From contig JAISKF010000054.1 in the NCBI GenBank assembly GCA_031261005.1, positions 25,809 through 89,808 on the forward strand: a stretch of 64,000 bases of DNA. The letters are read 5' to 3'. Made by a program: the position numbers and the translations under genes. Below, piece after piece: positions 41,885 to 51,302 of this stretch. The DNA comes from Enterobacteriaceae bacterium. Its GTDB lineage: Bacteria; Pseudomonadota; Gammaproteobacteria; Enterobacterales; Enterobacteriaceae. The stretch's first letter is position 1, and every line of letters starts with the position of its first letter. The notes below the pieces were generated by a model, which was not told the origin of the DNA, did no database searches, and saw only the letters and a list, made by a program, of their open reading frames with translations.

Positions 41885-43216
41885 ATGTCCCATACCACAC
41901 ACCATACGCCGACTGTCGGCTTTATTTCTTTAGGCTGTCCGAAAAATCTGGTTGATTCGGAACGGATTCTAACCGAGCTGCGTACCGATGGTTATCAGGT
42001 GGTTTCCAGCTATGAGGGTGCCGATTTAGTTATCGTCAATACTTGCGGTTTCATTGAGGGCGCAGTGCAAGAGTCGCTGGAAGCGATTGGTGAGGCATTA
42101 GCGGAAAACGGCAAAGTGATCGTAACCGGCTGTTTAGGCGCAAAAGAAAATCAGATCCGCGAAGTTCACCCTAAAGTGCTGGAAATTACTGGTCCGCACA
42201 GCTATGAGCAGGTGTTAAAACACGTTCATACTTATGCACCGAAGCCGGATTACAACCCATTCACCAGCTTAGTTCCCGCGCAAGGCGTAAAATTAACACC
42301 GAAACATTATGCCTATCTAAAAATATCTGAAGGCTGCAATCATCGTTGCACGTTCTGCATTATTCCGTCGATGCGCGGTGATCTCGATAGCCGCCCTGTC
42401 GGTTCTGTGTTAGATGAAGCAAAACGCTTAGTAGAAGCAGGCGTTAAAGAGTTGCTGGTGATTTCTCAAGATACCGCTGCTTACGGCGTAGATATTAAAC
42501 ATCGCACTGGTTTCTGGAATGGTCAGCCAGTTAAGACGGATATGGTTAGTTTATGCGAACAGCTTGCGGCGCTGGGCATTTGGATTCGTTTGCATTATGT
42601 CTATCCTTATCCGCATGTTGATGATGTGATTCCATTAATGGCAGCAGGAAAAATCTTGCCTTATCTGGATATTCCGCTGCAACACGCCAGCCCGAAAATT
42701 CTGAAAGCGATGAAACGCCCGGGTTCGGTGGAGCGCACATTGGAACGCATCAAACGCTGGCGTGAAATCTGCCCGCAACTCACATTGCGTTCTACGTTTA
42801 TCGTTGGTTTTCCGGGAGAAACGGAAGAAGATTTCACTATGCTGCTGGACTTCCTGCGCGAAGCTAAATTAGATCGCGTTGGCTGTTTCCAATACAGCCC
42901 TGTTGAAGGCGCTGACGCGAATCAACTTGCTGATCAAGTGCCGGAAGAAATTAAAGAAGAACGTTTCCATCGGTTTATGCAGTTACAGCAACAAATCTCC
43001 GCCCAACGTTTACAAGATAAAATTGGGCTAACGCTGCCCGTGATTATCGATGAAGTCGATGCTGACGGCGCGATCGGCAGAAGTATGGCTGATGCGCCAG
43101 AAATCGACGGCGTTGTTTATCTGAATGAAGAAAAACACGTTAACGTCGGCGATATTGTTCAAGTTAGCATCGAACATGCTGATGAATATGATTTATGGGG
43201 ATCAGTAGTTCGTTGA
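41885..43216 (+). CDS. rimO: Ribosomal protein S12 methylthiotransferase RimO
   Basis: Radical SAM enzyme that adds a methylthio group to an aspartate of ribosomal protein S12. 443 residues. The N-terminal UPF0004 domain holds three Fe-S cysteines (LGCPKN, NTCGF, TGCLG). The radical SAM motif CNHRCTFC supplies the second 4Fe-4S cluster, and a C-terminal TRAM domain follows ([19 protein letters not shown]). RimO rather than MiaB is supported by close similarity to E. coli RimO throughout. Confidence 0.96.
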   Translation: MSHTTHHTPTVGFISLGCPKNLVDSERILTELRTDGYQVVSSYEGADLVIVNTCGFIEGAVQESLEAIGEALAENGKVIVTGCLGAKENQIREVHPKVLEITGPHSYEQVLKHVHTYAPKPDYNPFTSLVPAQGVKLTPKHYAYLKISEGCNHRCTFCIIPSMRGDLDSRPVGSVLDEAKRLVEAGVKELLVISQDTAAYGVDIKHRTGFWNGQPVKTDMVSLCEQLAALGIWIRLHYVYPYPHVDDVIPLMAAGKILPYLDIPLQHASPKILKAMKRPGSVERTLERIKRWREICPQLTLRSTFIVGFPGETEEDFTMLLDFLREAKLDRVGCFQYSPVEGADANQLADQVPEEIKEERFHRFMQLQQQISAQRLQDKIGLTLPVIIDEVDADGAIGRSMADAPEIDGVVYLNEEKHVNVGDIVQVSIEHADEYDLWGSVVR

Positions 43217-43237
43217 TTTTTTGTCTGTCATTTTCTC

Positions 43238-43260
43238 TTTCCCCTCTGTCAGAGGGGAAA
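43238..43260 (+). terminator. Hairpin after rimO
   Basis: TTTCCCCTCT-GTC-AGAGGGGAAA is a perfect 10-bp stem 22 bases after the rimO stop. The following bases TTATCTAATACT are only moderately T-rich, so termination strength is uncertain. Confidence 0.65.
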
Positions 43261-43383
43261 TTATCTAATACTCCGGTCTACTTTTTCACTTTCCCCCATT
43301 TTTCCTCTTGTTTTTCTGTCGATTAAAAATTTATCAACTATTTTTCGCATACCGCTATTTTCTGCTTGCTTATTCATATTAAA

Positions 43384-43418
43384 TGACTATATATTCATTT
43401 AATCCGATTTTTTATTCA
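43384..43418 (+). promoter_or_regulatory. Tandem ARG boxes (ArgR operator) before artJ
   Basis: TGACTATATATTCA (43384-43397) matches the ArgR core TGAAT-4-ATTCA at 9 of 10 fixed positions. Exactly 21 bases on, CGATTTTTTATTCA (43405-43418) matches at 8 of 10. The 21-base phasing is that of paired ARG boxes (two 18-mers, 3 apart). In E. coli artJ is repressed by ArgR with arginine. Confidence 0.7.
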
Positions 43419-43460
43419 TCTTTTACTTAATAAAATTGTTTGATTACTGGAGTCATCACC

Positions 43461-44192
43461 ATGAAAAAAGTTGTAGCAACCTTATTACTCGCCAGCGCTG
43501 CGTTGTCTGTTCAGGCTGCCGATACTATTCGCTTCGCCTCTTCTGCAACTTATCCTCCATTTGAATTTATGGACAAGGACAATAACATCTCAGGGTTTGA
43601 TCTCGATCTCGCCAAAGCGTTATGTAAAGAGATGAAAGCAGAATGTACCTATTCTAATCATGCTTTTGATAGCTTAATTCCGGCACTGAAATTCCGTCGT
43701 TATGATGCGGTAATTTCCGGTATGGACATCACCCCTGAGCGCAGCAAGCAAGTACTGTTCAGCCAGCCTTATTATGAAAACTCTGCCGTACTGATCGTGC
43801 GTAAAGACACAATCACTTCAGTTGATCAGTTGAAAGGTAAGAGAGTCGGTATGGAAAATGGCTCAACACATCAGAAATATCTGAATGAGAAACACCCGGA
43901 AATTAAAACTGTACCTTATGACAGTTATCAAACGGCGGTGATTGACTTAAAAAATGGTCGTCTTGACGCGGTATTCGGTGATACCGCAGCAGTAAATGAA
44001 TGGCTGAAAACTAGCCCTGAATTAACCACGGTGGGTGAGCATGTTGCCGATCCTGCATTCTTTGGTGCAGGTTTAGGAATTGCGGTGAGTCTGGATAATG
44101 TGGCGTTAATGGATAAGATCAACAAAGCATTAGATGCAGTGAAAAAAGACGGGACTTATCAGCAGATTAGTAACAAATGGTTTCCTGAATAA
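43461..44192 (+). CDS. artJ: Arginine-binding periplasmic protein (ArtJ/ArtI type)
   Basis: Substrate-binding protein of the arginine ABC transporter. 243 residues with a 19-residue signal peptide (MKKVVATLLLASAALSVQA) and a type II amino-acid-binding fold (RFASSATYPPFEFMD, GFDLDLAKALCKEMKAEC, VISGMDITPERSK). I chose the ATG at 43461 with GGAG upstream; the frame opens 21 bases earlier. The artPQM membrane and ATPase genes are absent nearby. artJ rather than artI is supported by the ARG boxes and by rlmC as neighbour, as in E. coli. Confidence 0.9.
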   Translation: MKKVVATLLLASAALSVQAADTIRFASSATYPPFEFMDKDNNISGFDLDLAKALCKEMKAECTYSNHAFDSLIPALKFRRYDAVISGMDITPERSKQVLFSQPYYENSAVLIVRKDTITSVDQLKGKRVGMENGSTHQKYLNEKHPEIKTVPYDSYQTAVIDLKNGRLDAVFGDTAAVNEWLKTSPELTTVGEHVADPAFFGAGLGIAVSLDNVALMDKINKALDAVKKDGTYQQISNKWFPE

Positions 44193-44194
44193 AT

Positions 44195-44321
44195 AACCTC
44201 AGGTTTGGATAATTCGTTAAGGCGACAATCTTGTCGCCCGTTAATTTCATTGTAGTGTGGCGGGCGGTAAATTATCGCCCCTACAAGAAAATCGCATAAT
44301 TATTCGAAGTTCAAATTAATT
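44195..44321 (+). repeat. Dispersed palindromic repeat, copy 8 (full, two hairpins)
   Basis: Left end ACCTCAGGTTTGGATAATTC, first hairpin GGCGACAATCTTGTCGCC, spacer, second hairpin CGGGCGGTAAATTATCGCCC, CTACAAGAAAATCGCATAAT flank, and a shortened right end TTCGAAGTTCAAATTAA. It occupies the whole gap between convergent artJ and rlmC and slightly overlaps the rlmC 3' end. Confidence 0.8.
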
Positions 44322-45470
44322 ATTATGACGTTGTAATAGTGTCAGCACTTCATAATGAGCGGTATGCGGGAACATATCAAATAACTGAACTTTAGTGATT
44401 TGATAATCCGCAAGCTGGCGAATATCTTTTGCCATCGTTTGGGCATTACAACTGGAATAGATAATAAACTTCGGTGCCATCTGGTTCAGATATTGGCAAA
44501 GTTCGTTGCCAATTCCCCGACGCGGCGGATTAACCAGCACTAAATCTGGTTTGTCCTGCTGAAATTTACTTTCAGCAAATTGAGTAGAATCCAGCGCGTC
44601 AAAATAGATATTTTCCAGCCCTATTGCTGCCGCAGAACGTTTGGCACATTCAATGGCTTCGGCGCTGATTTCGATCCCCGTCAGTTTAATCTTGGTATTG
44701 CCAGCACAATGCAGCCCAAAACCGCCGACACCGCAAAACAGATCCCACATACTGCGAATATTGTGCTGCATATTTAACGCAGCAACCCAATCACGCGCGG
44801 TAGCATAGAGTTTTTCGGCGACATCAGGATTCGTCTGAAAGAAACTGCGCGGACGCATATAGAGTGGAATATCGTTAAAACGTTCTTCAATAACTGACTG
44901 CGGCGTGAGGATAATTTCTGTTTCCCCCTCCAGCACCGCTTTATGTTCTGGCTGAATATTAGCGGAAATCACCTGCAATTGCGGTAACTGCTGCTGTAAC
45001 CATGTCAATGAATTACGCAACTGCGCTAACTTCGTTTCTGAACGCAGCACAAAGCGCAGCATTAAACCGTTATTATGCTGACTTTGCGTTAACAAAATAA
45101 ATTTTAATTCCCCTCTTCTACGCTCAACATTATAAGGCGTTAGCCCTGCTTTAAGTATAAATTGTTTGAGTATCGGAAAAGCTGCACGCATGGACAGCGG
45201 ATACAACGGGCAATCGCATAAATCAATCGCAGCGCTATTTTTCACCGGCAAGCCAAGTATCGGGCGTTCAACGCTGCCACTTACAACCATCTTGGCTTTA
45301 TTGCGGAATGCAAACTCAGCACTGGGAATCACATCAAGCCATGCAGCAACGGACAAACCAGACAGCAGTTCCATTAAGTTCTGCTGTTTCTCTTTCAGTT
45401 GTTGCGGATAAGGCTTATCGAGCCATTGACATGAAGAGCAAAGTCCTGAAGTGTGAAGCGCGCACTGCAT
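44316..45470 (-). CDS. rlmC: 23S rRNA (uracil-747-C5)-methyltransferase RlmC
   Basis: SAM-dependent methyltransferase of the RumA/TrmA group that modifies U747 of 23S rRNA. 384 residues. The N-terminal 4Fe-4S ligands are Cys3, Cys11, Cys14 ([14 protein letters not shown]) and a Cys in DLCDCPLYP. The SAM motif is [14 protein letters not shown] and the catalytic Cys lies in [13 protein letters not shown]. The start at 45470 aligns with E. coli RlmC; an ATG five codons earlier is possible. Confidence 0.95.
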   Translation of the reverse strand: MQCALHTSGLCSSCQWLDKPYPQQLKEKQQNLMELLSGLSVAAWLDVIPSAEFAFRNKAKMVVSGSVERPILGLPVKNSAAIDLCDCPLYPLSMRAAFPILKQFILKAGLTPYNVERRRGELKFILLTQSQHNNGLMLRFVLRSETKLAQLRNSLTWLQQQLPQLQVISANIQPEHKAVLEGETEIILTPQSVIEERFNDIPLYMRPRSFFQTNPDVAEKLYATARDWVAALNMQHNIRSMWDLFCGVGGFGLHCAGNTKIKLTGIEISAEAIECAKRSAAAIGLENIYFDALDSTQFAESKFQQDKPDLVLVNPPRRGIGNELCQYLNQMAPKFIIYSSCNAQTMAKDIRQLADYQITKVQLFDMFPHTAHYEVLTLLQRHNN

Positions 45471-45530
45471 TAAGCCGGACTCCAAAATCTGGTATGAAAT
45501 GAGGAATGAATGACGAACAAATCAAAAATA

Positions 45531-46025
45531 TTAATGAATTGTATGAATCATCGGAACGACAAGCTGAATATCCTCTTCTGCTTCGCGATCGTTTTCACTG
45601 CCGGTTAACAGTTCATTGGTACGCGCTTCCATCACGATTTGCATGGTTTGCTCTTCTGCTTCCTGTAGTAACAACTGGAATTGCTCAATGGTAATTCCTG
45701 CACTGGCACTAAGCGACTGGCAAGTAATCAGTTTAGGCAGATTATCATCTTGAATATCCACAAAAACTTTTGTAGTCAATGATGAGGCATTAATTTGGCT
45801 GAGATCAGCCACTAATGGGATCAGCGCCACCGGACGAATTTCCGCTACCGCAGAGAACAGAATCACATTTTCTAACAGATCCACTTTGGCATCAAAAATA
45901 CCATCAATGCTTTGCAAATGAAGTAAATGCAACGCCTGACAGGAATCGCATTCAAAGTAGGAAATGCCTAACTGCTCTAACCAGCTACGCATTAAAGCCA
46001 GATCAGGAACGATCAGCTTATCCAT
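45531..46025 (-). CDS. ybjN: YbjN domain-containing protein
   Basis: 164-residue soluble protein similar throughout to E. coli YbjN, which affects motility, biofilm and stress responses when overproduced; its molecular role is unresolved. The fold is the type III secretion chaperone-like YbjN family. DLALMRSWLEQLGISYFECDSCQALHL and FDAKVDLLENVILFSAVAEIRP are conserved. It lies 60 bases upstream of rlmC on the same strand. Confidence 0.93.
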   Translation of the reverse strand: MDKLIVPDLALMRSWLEQLGISYFECDSCQALHLLHLQSIDGIFDAKVDLLENVILFSAVAEIRPVALIPLVADLSQINASSLTTKVFVDIQDDNLPKLITCQSLSASAGITIEQFQLLLQEAEEQTMQIVMEARTNELLTGSENDREAEEDIQLVVPMIHTIH

Positions 46026-46246
46026 GTATATGTCCTCAATAAATCAAAAATCAAAATAAAAAAACGGGATAAGCGGTGAATATTACCTTATTTAGCATCA
46101 GTTGCGGTAAATTATTATATTCAGACTGTTGCGGTGTTGGTTTTATTCGCTCACCTGACTCATTTACTAACGCAAATGAATCCACTTGCAGCCTTGATAT
46201 AGCTCGCAATATTTAGAAGATAACGCTATATAAAATAACAGGAAAA

Positions 46247-46435
46247 ATGATGTTACAAAACTTTCTAACACGAGATCCCAATATATTACTTAGCATCGTT
46301 AATATGAAATTAAGGGATCAATTTCAATCTCTGGAAGATTTGGCGCGCAGTTACGATATTGATGTTAAAGCACTGTGCGATAAATTAGCTGAAGCCGGAT
46401 ATTACTATCAGGCTTCGATTAATCAATTTAGGTAG
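46247..46435 (+). CDS. DUF4250 domain-containing small protein
   Basis: 62 residues. The block DPNILLSIVNMKLRDQFQSLEDLARSYDID, with KLAEAGYYYQASINQFR at the end, fits the DUF4250 family of small soluble proteins of unknown function. The ATG at 46247 follows an AGGAAAA ribosome site. It ends 15 bases from the 3' end of convergent nfsA. In E. coli this interval between ybjN and nfsA holds rimK, which is absent here. Confidence 0.88.
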   Translation: MMLQNFLTRDPNILLSIVNMKLRDQFQSLEDLARSYDIDVKALCDKLAEAGYYYQASINQFR

Positions 46436-46450
46436 TTGATACAACTAATT

Positions 46451-47173
46451 TTAGCGAGTGATCCAACCCTGCTTGTGCAGATACTCCAGAATAAACGGGC
46501 GACTCTCTTTACATACCGTCGCTTTGATCTGCTCACTCCAGCTCACTTGCTTATTATTGCCGGTCCGTGATGCGTAATAAGCCAAAATATGAGCATCATA
46601 TTCCGCCAGCAAGGTGCGGTTTAGCGGCTGGTAACTATTTTCGTGTACGATGATTTCAGCCGGTAAACGTGGTTTTAATTCTGGTTGTTGATCAGGATAA
46701 CCAAGACATAAACCAAACAGCGGTAAAACCTGTTCCGGTAGTTGAAGTAACGCCGTTACTGCGGCGATATTATTTCTCAAACCGCCAATATACACACCGC
46801 CTAATCCTAATGATTCTGCTGCGGTTAGCGCATTTTGCGCCATCATTGCGGTATCAACTGTACCTAGCAATAACTGCTCGGCATAACCTAATTCTGCTTC
46901 CGGGCAAATGTCCTGATTACGATGGAAATCAGCACAAAACACCCAAAATTCAGGTGACTGAGCAACATGTTTTTGATTCCCGCTATACTCAACCAGTTTT
47001 TGCCGTAAATTATGATCGGTCACCCGAATAATCGATGTACATTGTAAAAAACTAGAACTGGACGTTGCTTGTGCTGCACGGATAATAGCCTGACGCTGTT
47101 CATCGTTGATCGCTTGCGGGGTAAAAGCACGAATAGAACGATGAGAGCATAATAAGTCGATAGTTGGTGTCAT
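46451..47173 (-). CDS. nfsA: Oxygen-insensitive NADPH nitroreductase NfsA
   Basis: FMN-dependent flavoprotein that reduces nitroaromatics and quinones by two-electron steps. 240 residues, as in E. coli. HRSIRAFTPQAI binds FMN; ATSSSSFLQC, LGLGGVYIGGLRNN and the C-terminal KESRPFILEYLHKQGW are conserved. The ATG at 47173 (MTPTIDLLCSHRSIRAF) has a GCGGAG ribosome site; a longer frame to 47248 is unlikely. Confidence 0.95.
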   Translation of the reverse strand: MTPTIDLLCSHRSIRAFTPQAINDEQRQAIIRAAQATSSSSFLQCTSIIRVTDHNLRQKLVEYSGNQKHVAQSPEFWVFCADFHRNQDICPEAELGYAEQLLLGTVDTAMMAQNALTAAESLGLGGVYIGGLRNNIAAVTALLQLPEQVLPLFGLCLGYPDQQPELKPRLPAEIIVHENSYQPLNRTLLAEYDAHILAYYASRTGNNKQVSWSEQIKATVCKESRPFILEYLHKQGWITR

Positions 47174-47433
47174 AAAAACTCCGCATTTTTTGTGAATGTC
47201 TTTGTTGATATAGCTGACGGGTATAACCATTGGATATAAAACCCCCAATGAAATTGAAATATTCCTTTAATTTTCAATTTATTATCTCATACAGAAATAA
47301 CATAGGAAATATTTATCAAACTGACAGGCAATTCCTGCTTCTTTTTGTTTGTTATAGCAAGCTACACTATCAGGTGATTTATTATATTGGCTAACGGCAA
47401 TAAGCCGTAAAATTTAAATTCTAAGGAGTGCTC

Positions 47434-47697
47434 ATGTTTGCAGTCATTTTCGGACGTCCTGGTTGTCCTTATTGTGTTCGCGCTAAAGAATTAGCCGAAA
47501 AATTAAGCAAAGAACGTGATGATTTCAGCTACAACTATATTGATATTCATGCCGAAGGTATCACTAAAGCTGATCTGGAAAAAACTGTTGGTAAACCGGT
47601 AGAAACCGTACCGCAAATATTTATCGATCAGGTTCACATCGGCGGTTGCACAGACTTTGAAGCCTATGCAAAAGAGCATTTAAGCCTGTACAAATAA
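47434..47697 (+). CDS. grxA: Glutaredoxin 1
   Basis: Glutathione-dependent thiol oxidoreductase that reduces ribonucleotide reductase and other disulfides. 87 residues with the active site GCPYCVRAKELAEKL (CPYC) and the cis-Pro loop VETVPQIFIDQVHIGGCTDFEAY. The ATG at 47434 follows AAGGAG; the GTG at 47428 overlaps that ribosome site and is not the start. It is divergent from nfsA, as grxA lies near nfsA in E. coli. Confidence 0.96.
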   Translation: MFAVIFGRPGCPYCVRAKELAEKLSKERDDFSYNYIDIHAEGITKADLEKTVGKPVETVPQIFIDQVHIGGCTDFEAYAKEHLSLYK

Positions 47698-47711
47698 TTA
47701 TTTTATTTTTT

Positions 47712-47737
47712 CTAAGGGCGGCAATCTGCCGCCCGCT
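47712..47737. repeat. Dispersed palindromic repeat, copy 9 (core only)
   Basis: GGGCGGCAATCTGCCGCCC is the inner hairpin of the repeat family without flanks. It lies 17 bases after grxA and 15 before the ruvB stop, between convergent genes, and may serve as terminator for both. Confidence 0.6.
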
Positions 47738-47751
47738 AAATCACCATAAAA

Positions 47752-48768
47752 TCAACGATTATCTTCATTCATCACAATCCCAAAATGCCGGTAAGCATGT
47801 TGTGTTGCCATGCGTCCTCGTGGTGTGCGTTGAATAAAACCTTGTTGAATAAGGAATGGTTCGATAACGTCCTCGATGGTTTCACGTTCTTCGCCGATCG
47901 CAGCAGCGAGATTATCCAGTCCAACAGGTCCGCCCATAAATTTATCGATAATAGCTAGCAGCAATTTGCGATCCATAAAGTCGAAACCCTCTGAATCAAC
48001 ATCAAGCATATCCAGAGCTTTAGTGGCTATATCCGCATTGATTGAGCCATCAGCACGCACTTCGGCAAAATCACGTACCCGACGCAGCAGTCGGTTAGCA
48101 ATACGCGGAGTGCCGCGCGCACGGCGCGCAATTTGGTTTGCACCCTCATCGGATAAATTTACCTCCATACATTGAGCGCTGCGGGAAACAATCGATTCCA
48201 AATCTTTAACCTGATAAAACTCCAAACGCTGCACAATACCAAAGCGATCACGCAGCGGTGATGTCAGTGAACCCGCGCGCGTTGTTGCGCCAACGAGTGT
48301 AAACGGCGGTAAATCAATCTTAATTGATCGCGCAGCAGGACCTTCACCAATCATGATGTCTAGCTGATAATCTTCCATCGCGGGATATAAGATTTCTTCC
48401 ACTACTGGCGACAAACGGTGGATTTCATCAATAAACAGCACGTCATGAGGTTCGAGATTCGTCAGCATTGCCGCCAGATCACCGGCTTTTTCCAGCACCG
48501 GACCCGAAGTAGTACGGAGATTTACTCCCATTTCGTTAGCGACAATATTGGCAAGCGTGGTTTTTCCTAATCCGGGAGGACCAAAAATCAGTAAATGATC
48601 CAGTGCATCACCGCGCAATCGTGCTGCCTGAATAAAGATCTCCATCTGCTCACAAACATGAGGCTGACCGACATATTCATTCAGTAACTTAGGGCGCATA
48701 GCGCGATCGATAGGATCTTCTTCATCAAATTGCGCGACGGGAGAAATTAGACGGTCAGCTTCAATCAT
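47752..48768 (-). CDS. ruvB: Holliday junction branch migration ATPase RuvB
   Basis: AAA+ motor of the RuvAB complex that drives branch migration of Holliday junctions. 338 residues. Walker A is [11 protein letters not shown], Walker [12 protein letters not shown], sensor 1 [19 protein letters not shown]; a winged-helix C terminus ends in [16 protein letters not shown]. It lies 21 bases after ruvA in the LexA-controlled ruvAB unit. Confidence 0.98.
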   Translation of the reverse strand: MIEADRLISPVAQFDEEDPIDRAMRPKLLNEYVGQPHVCEQMEIFIQAARLRGDALDHLLIFGPPGLGKTTLANIVANEMGVNLRTTSGPVLEKAGDLAAMLTNLEPHDVLFIDEIHRLSPVVEEILYPAMEDYQLDIMIGEGPAARSIKIDLPPFTLVGATTRAGSLTSPLRDRFGIVQRLEFYQVKDLESIVSRSAQCMEVNLSDEGANQIARRARGTPRIANRLLRRVRDFAEVRADGSINADIATKALDMLDVDSEGFDFMDRKLLLAIIDKFMGGPVGLDNLAAAIGEERETIEDVIEPFLIQQGFIQRTPRGRMATQHAYRHFGIVMNEDNR

Positions 48769-48789
48769 GCTTATTTTATCTCTTGTAAT

Positions 48790-49401
48790 TTACAGTGCTG
48801 CACGCAGTGCTTCACGGATCAGCGTTTCACTTTCACTTCCCGATTTCATCACTTTACTAACCAAACGGCTGGCTTCTTGCGGTTTATAGCCTAAAGCGAC
48901 CAAAGCAGAAACCGCTTCCACTTCTGCGTCATTATCTGCATTTTTAGCTGAACTCACCGGAGGCAAGTCAGTTGTATTGTTAAACAGATCACCATTTAAG
49001 CCTTTAAAGCGATCTTTCATTTCCACGACTAAACGCTCAGCCGTTTTTTTACCTACACCTGGTAATTTCACCAGAATACTCACCTGCTCTTGCTCAACAG
49101 CATGAACAAATTGTTGGGCAGACATACCGGAAAGGATCGCCAGCGCTAATTTAGGACCAACGCCGTTTACTTTAATTAATTCACGAAACAGTGAACGTTC
49201 TTGCTTATTATTAAAGCCATACAGTAATTGAGCATCTTCCCGCACCACAAAATGAGTGAAAACGACAGCTTCCTGACCGCAATCCGGCAATTCATAAAAA
49301 CAGCTCATCGGCATAAACACTTCATAACCGACACCATTAATTTCAATTAATACTTCAGGCGGCTGTTTTTCCAGAATAATTCCACGTAAACGACCTATCA
49401 C
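48790..49401 (-). CDS. ruvA: Holliday junction DNA-binding protein RuvA
   Basis: Tetrameric subunit that binds the four-way junction and loads RuvB. 203 residues. OB fold at the N terminus ([28 protein letters not shown]), two helix-hairpin-helix motifs ([31 protein letters not shown]), and the RuvB-binding C-terminal domain ([19 protein letters not shown]). A LexA box lies 54 bases upstream. Confidence 0.97.
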   Translation of the reverse strand: MIGRLRGIILEKQPPEVLIEINGVGYEVFMPMSCFYELPDCGQEAVVFTHFVVREDAQLLYGFNNKQERSLFRELIKVNGVGPKLALAILSGMSAQQFVHAVEQEQVSILVKLPGVGKKTAERLVVEMKDRFKGLNGDLFNNTTDLPPVSSAKNADNDAEVEAVSALVALGYKPQEASRLVSKVMKSGSESETLIREALRAAL

Positions 49402-49454
49402 GATTCAGACTCCTTATGACTTACACAAGCTGTTTTTATTATTACATAAAAAAG

Positions 49455-49470
49455 CTGGATAAATATCCAG
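49455..49470. promoter_or_regulatory. LexA (SOS) box of ruvAB
   Basis: CTGGATAAATATCCAG has the CTG-N10-CAG form and is near-identical to the known E. coli ruvAB SOS box (CTGGATATCTATCCAG). It lies 54 bases before the ruvA start. The same symmetry with flanking AAAAAAG and CTTTT runs also looks like a terminator for the upstream ruvC gene, so it may serve both roles. Confidence 0.88.
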
Positions 49471-49534
49471 CTTTTATTTATTTTTATTTGATCACGGTAG
49501 CATCAAAACAGCGCTATTTCTGGATATGTCCCAA

Positions 49535-50059
49535 TTACTCGGCAACTCTCCCGCGAGCCAGCGTTAACCGTCCGTTACCAATACGCAATGTATTTTGATT
49601 TAAATGGCAATGCGTAATGGCGATTGCCAGCGCATCAGCGGCATCGGCTTGTGGATTCGCTGGTAATTTCAATAAAGTTCGCACCATATGCTGTACCTGC
49701 GATTTTTCAGCAGCACCCGTCCCGACAACGGTTTGTTTGACCTGACGAGCGGCATATTCAAATACCGGCAAATCAACATTCACCGCGGCAACAATGGCTG
49801 CGCCGCGCGCCTGCCCTAGCTTCAATGCAGAGTCAGCGTTACGCGCCATAAACACTTGTTCGATAGCGAAAACATCAGGTTGGAATTGCGTGATAATTTC
49901 GGAAACACCGGCAAAAACCAGTTTTAAACGAGTGGGAAGATCATCGACAACGGTGCGAATACAACCGCTGCCGAGATATTCTAACTTGCGCCCTTGCTGA
50001 CGGATAACGCCGTAACCGGTTATCCGCGAGCCGGGATCAATGCCAAGAATAATGGCCAT
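49535..50059 (-). CDS. ruvC: Crossover junction endodeoxyribonuclease RuvC
   Basis: Resolvase that cuts Holliday junctions symmetrically. 174 residues. The catalytic acids are visible in ILGIDPGS (Asp7), FAIEQVF (Glu66) and [14 protein letters not shown] (Asp138/Asp141). Its start codon overlaps the yebC stop by one base (TAATG), implying coupled translation from yebC. Confidence 0.97.
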   Translation of the reverse strand: MAIILGIDPGSRITGYGVIRQQGRKLEYLGSGCIRTVVDDLPTRLKLVFAGVSEIITQFQPDVFAIEQVFMARNADSALKLGQARGAAIVAAVNVDLPVFEYAARQVKQTVVGTGAAEKSQVQHMVRTLLKLPANPQADAADALAIAITHCHLNQNTLRIGNGRLTLARGRVAE

Positions 50060-50802
50060 TAAAGTGTCGCAGCGACCTCATCAGAGATTTCACCGTTATG
50101 GTAAACCTCTTGCACATCATCAGAGTCTTCTAACATGTCGATCAGACGCAACAATTTCGGTGCCGTTTCTTCATCTAATTCCGCTTTCGTTGATGGAATC
50201 ATCGATACTTCGGCAGCAATAGCAACCAAACCAGCAGCATCTAACGCATCTTTTACATCACCGAAACTTTCTGGCGTAGTAAATACGTCGATCGCGCCGT
50301 CATCATAAGTCACAACGTCTTCTGCACCCGCTTCTAATGCAGCGTCCATTACGGCATCTTCATCACTGCCTTCAGCGTAAGAGATCACGCCTTTTTTAGT
50401 GAACAGATAAGAAACAGAACCATCAGTACCTAAGTTACCGCCAGTTTTAGTGAAAGCGTGACGCACTTCGGAAACCGTACGATTACGGTTATCACTCAGG
50501 CACTCAACCATAACAGCCGTGCCGCCCGGACCGTAACCTTCATAAATGATGGTTTCCATGTTGTCGTTTTCATCACCGCCGACACCACGCGCAATCGCAC
50601 GGTTTAAGGTGTCACGAGTCATGTTGTTTGACAGCGCTTTATCGATTGCAGCACGTAAACGCGGATTTGAACCTGGATCACCGCCGCCTAAACGAGCGGC
50701 TGTTACCAGCTCACGAATGATTTTAGTAAAAATTTTACCGCGTTTGGAATCCTGCGCCGCTTTGCGATGCTTGGTATTGGCCCATTTACTATGACCTGCC
50801 AT
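50059..50802 (-). CDS. yebC: YebC/PmpR family DNA-binding protein
   Basis: 247-residue member of the YebC/TACO1 family. Members have been described as transcription regulators, and more recent work on the family links them to translation of proline-rich stretches; the role here is inferred. Begins [25 protein letters not shown], the family hallmark. Conserved upstream of ruvC. Confidence 0.95.
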   Translation of the reverse strand: MAGHSKWANTKHRKAAQDSKRGKIFTKIIRELVTAARLGGGDPGSNPRLRAAIDKALSNNMTRDTLNRAIARGVGGDENDNMETIIYEGYGPGGTAVMVECLSDNRNRTVSEVRHAFTKTGGNLGTDGSVSYLFTKKGVISYAEGSDEDAVMDAALEAGAEDVVTYDDGAIDVFTTPESFGDVKDALDAAGLVAIAAEVSMIPSTKAELDEETAPKLLRLIDMLEDSDDVQEVYHNGEISDEVAATL

Positions 50803-50831
50803 AAACTATCTCCAGTAGAAAGCCGCTTGGC

Positions 50832-51269
50832 TTATATAACAAATTCTTCAATCGCCTGCCGGTTGCTCCATGATTTCGTCAATTGAGCAGCCTGCATTTT
50901 ATCGATCCATTGGTAGGCGCTATGCTCAGATAGTGTAACCTCGCGTTCAGCGGGTAAAGCTAAACAAAACCAATGTTCTAAATTATGCGTCACATCTGGC
51001 GCATAACGATGGCGAAAATGTGGAAAAATTTCAAATTCAACGTGGCGCTGGCAATCTTGCAGTTCCAGATGCTCTGCCAGAATATCAATTCCGGTTTCTT
51101 CCTTGACTTCACGCCGCGCCGTCTGTTGCGTTGATTCACCCTTTTCTAAGCTACCCGTAACCGATTGCCAAAAATCAGGATCATCGTTACGTTGTAACAT
51201 AAGCACCCGACCGCTGTTATTGCTGTAGATCACTACCAGCACAGATTCCGGGCGCTTAAACTGCTTCAT
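50832..51269 (-). CDS. nudB: Dihydroneopterin triphosphate diphosphatase NudB
   Basis: Nudix hydrolase that removes pyrophosphate from dihydroneopterin triphosphate in folate synthesis. 145 residues. The Nudix box is GSLEKGESTQQTARREVKEE followed by TGID. Located between aspS and yebC, as in E. coli, which supports NudB over other Nudix enzymes. Confidence 0.95.
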   Translation of the reverse strand: MKQFKRPESVLVVIYSNNSGRVLMLQRNDDPDFWQSVTGSLEKGESTQQTARREVKEETGIDILAEHLELQDCQRHVEFEIFPHFRHRYAPDVTHNLEHWFCLALPAEREVTLSEHSAYQWIDKMQAAQLTKSWSNRQAIEEFVI

Positions 51270-51302
51270 GACTTCTCTTTCTCTAACTTTACTTATCTGA
51301 TT

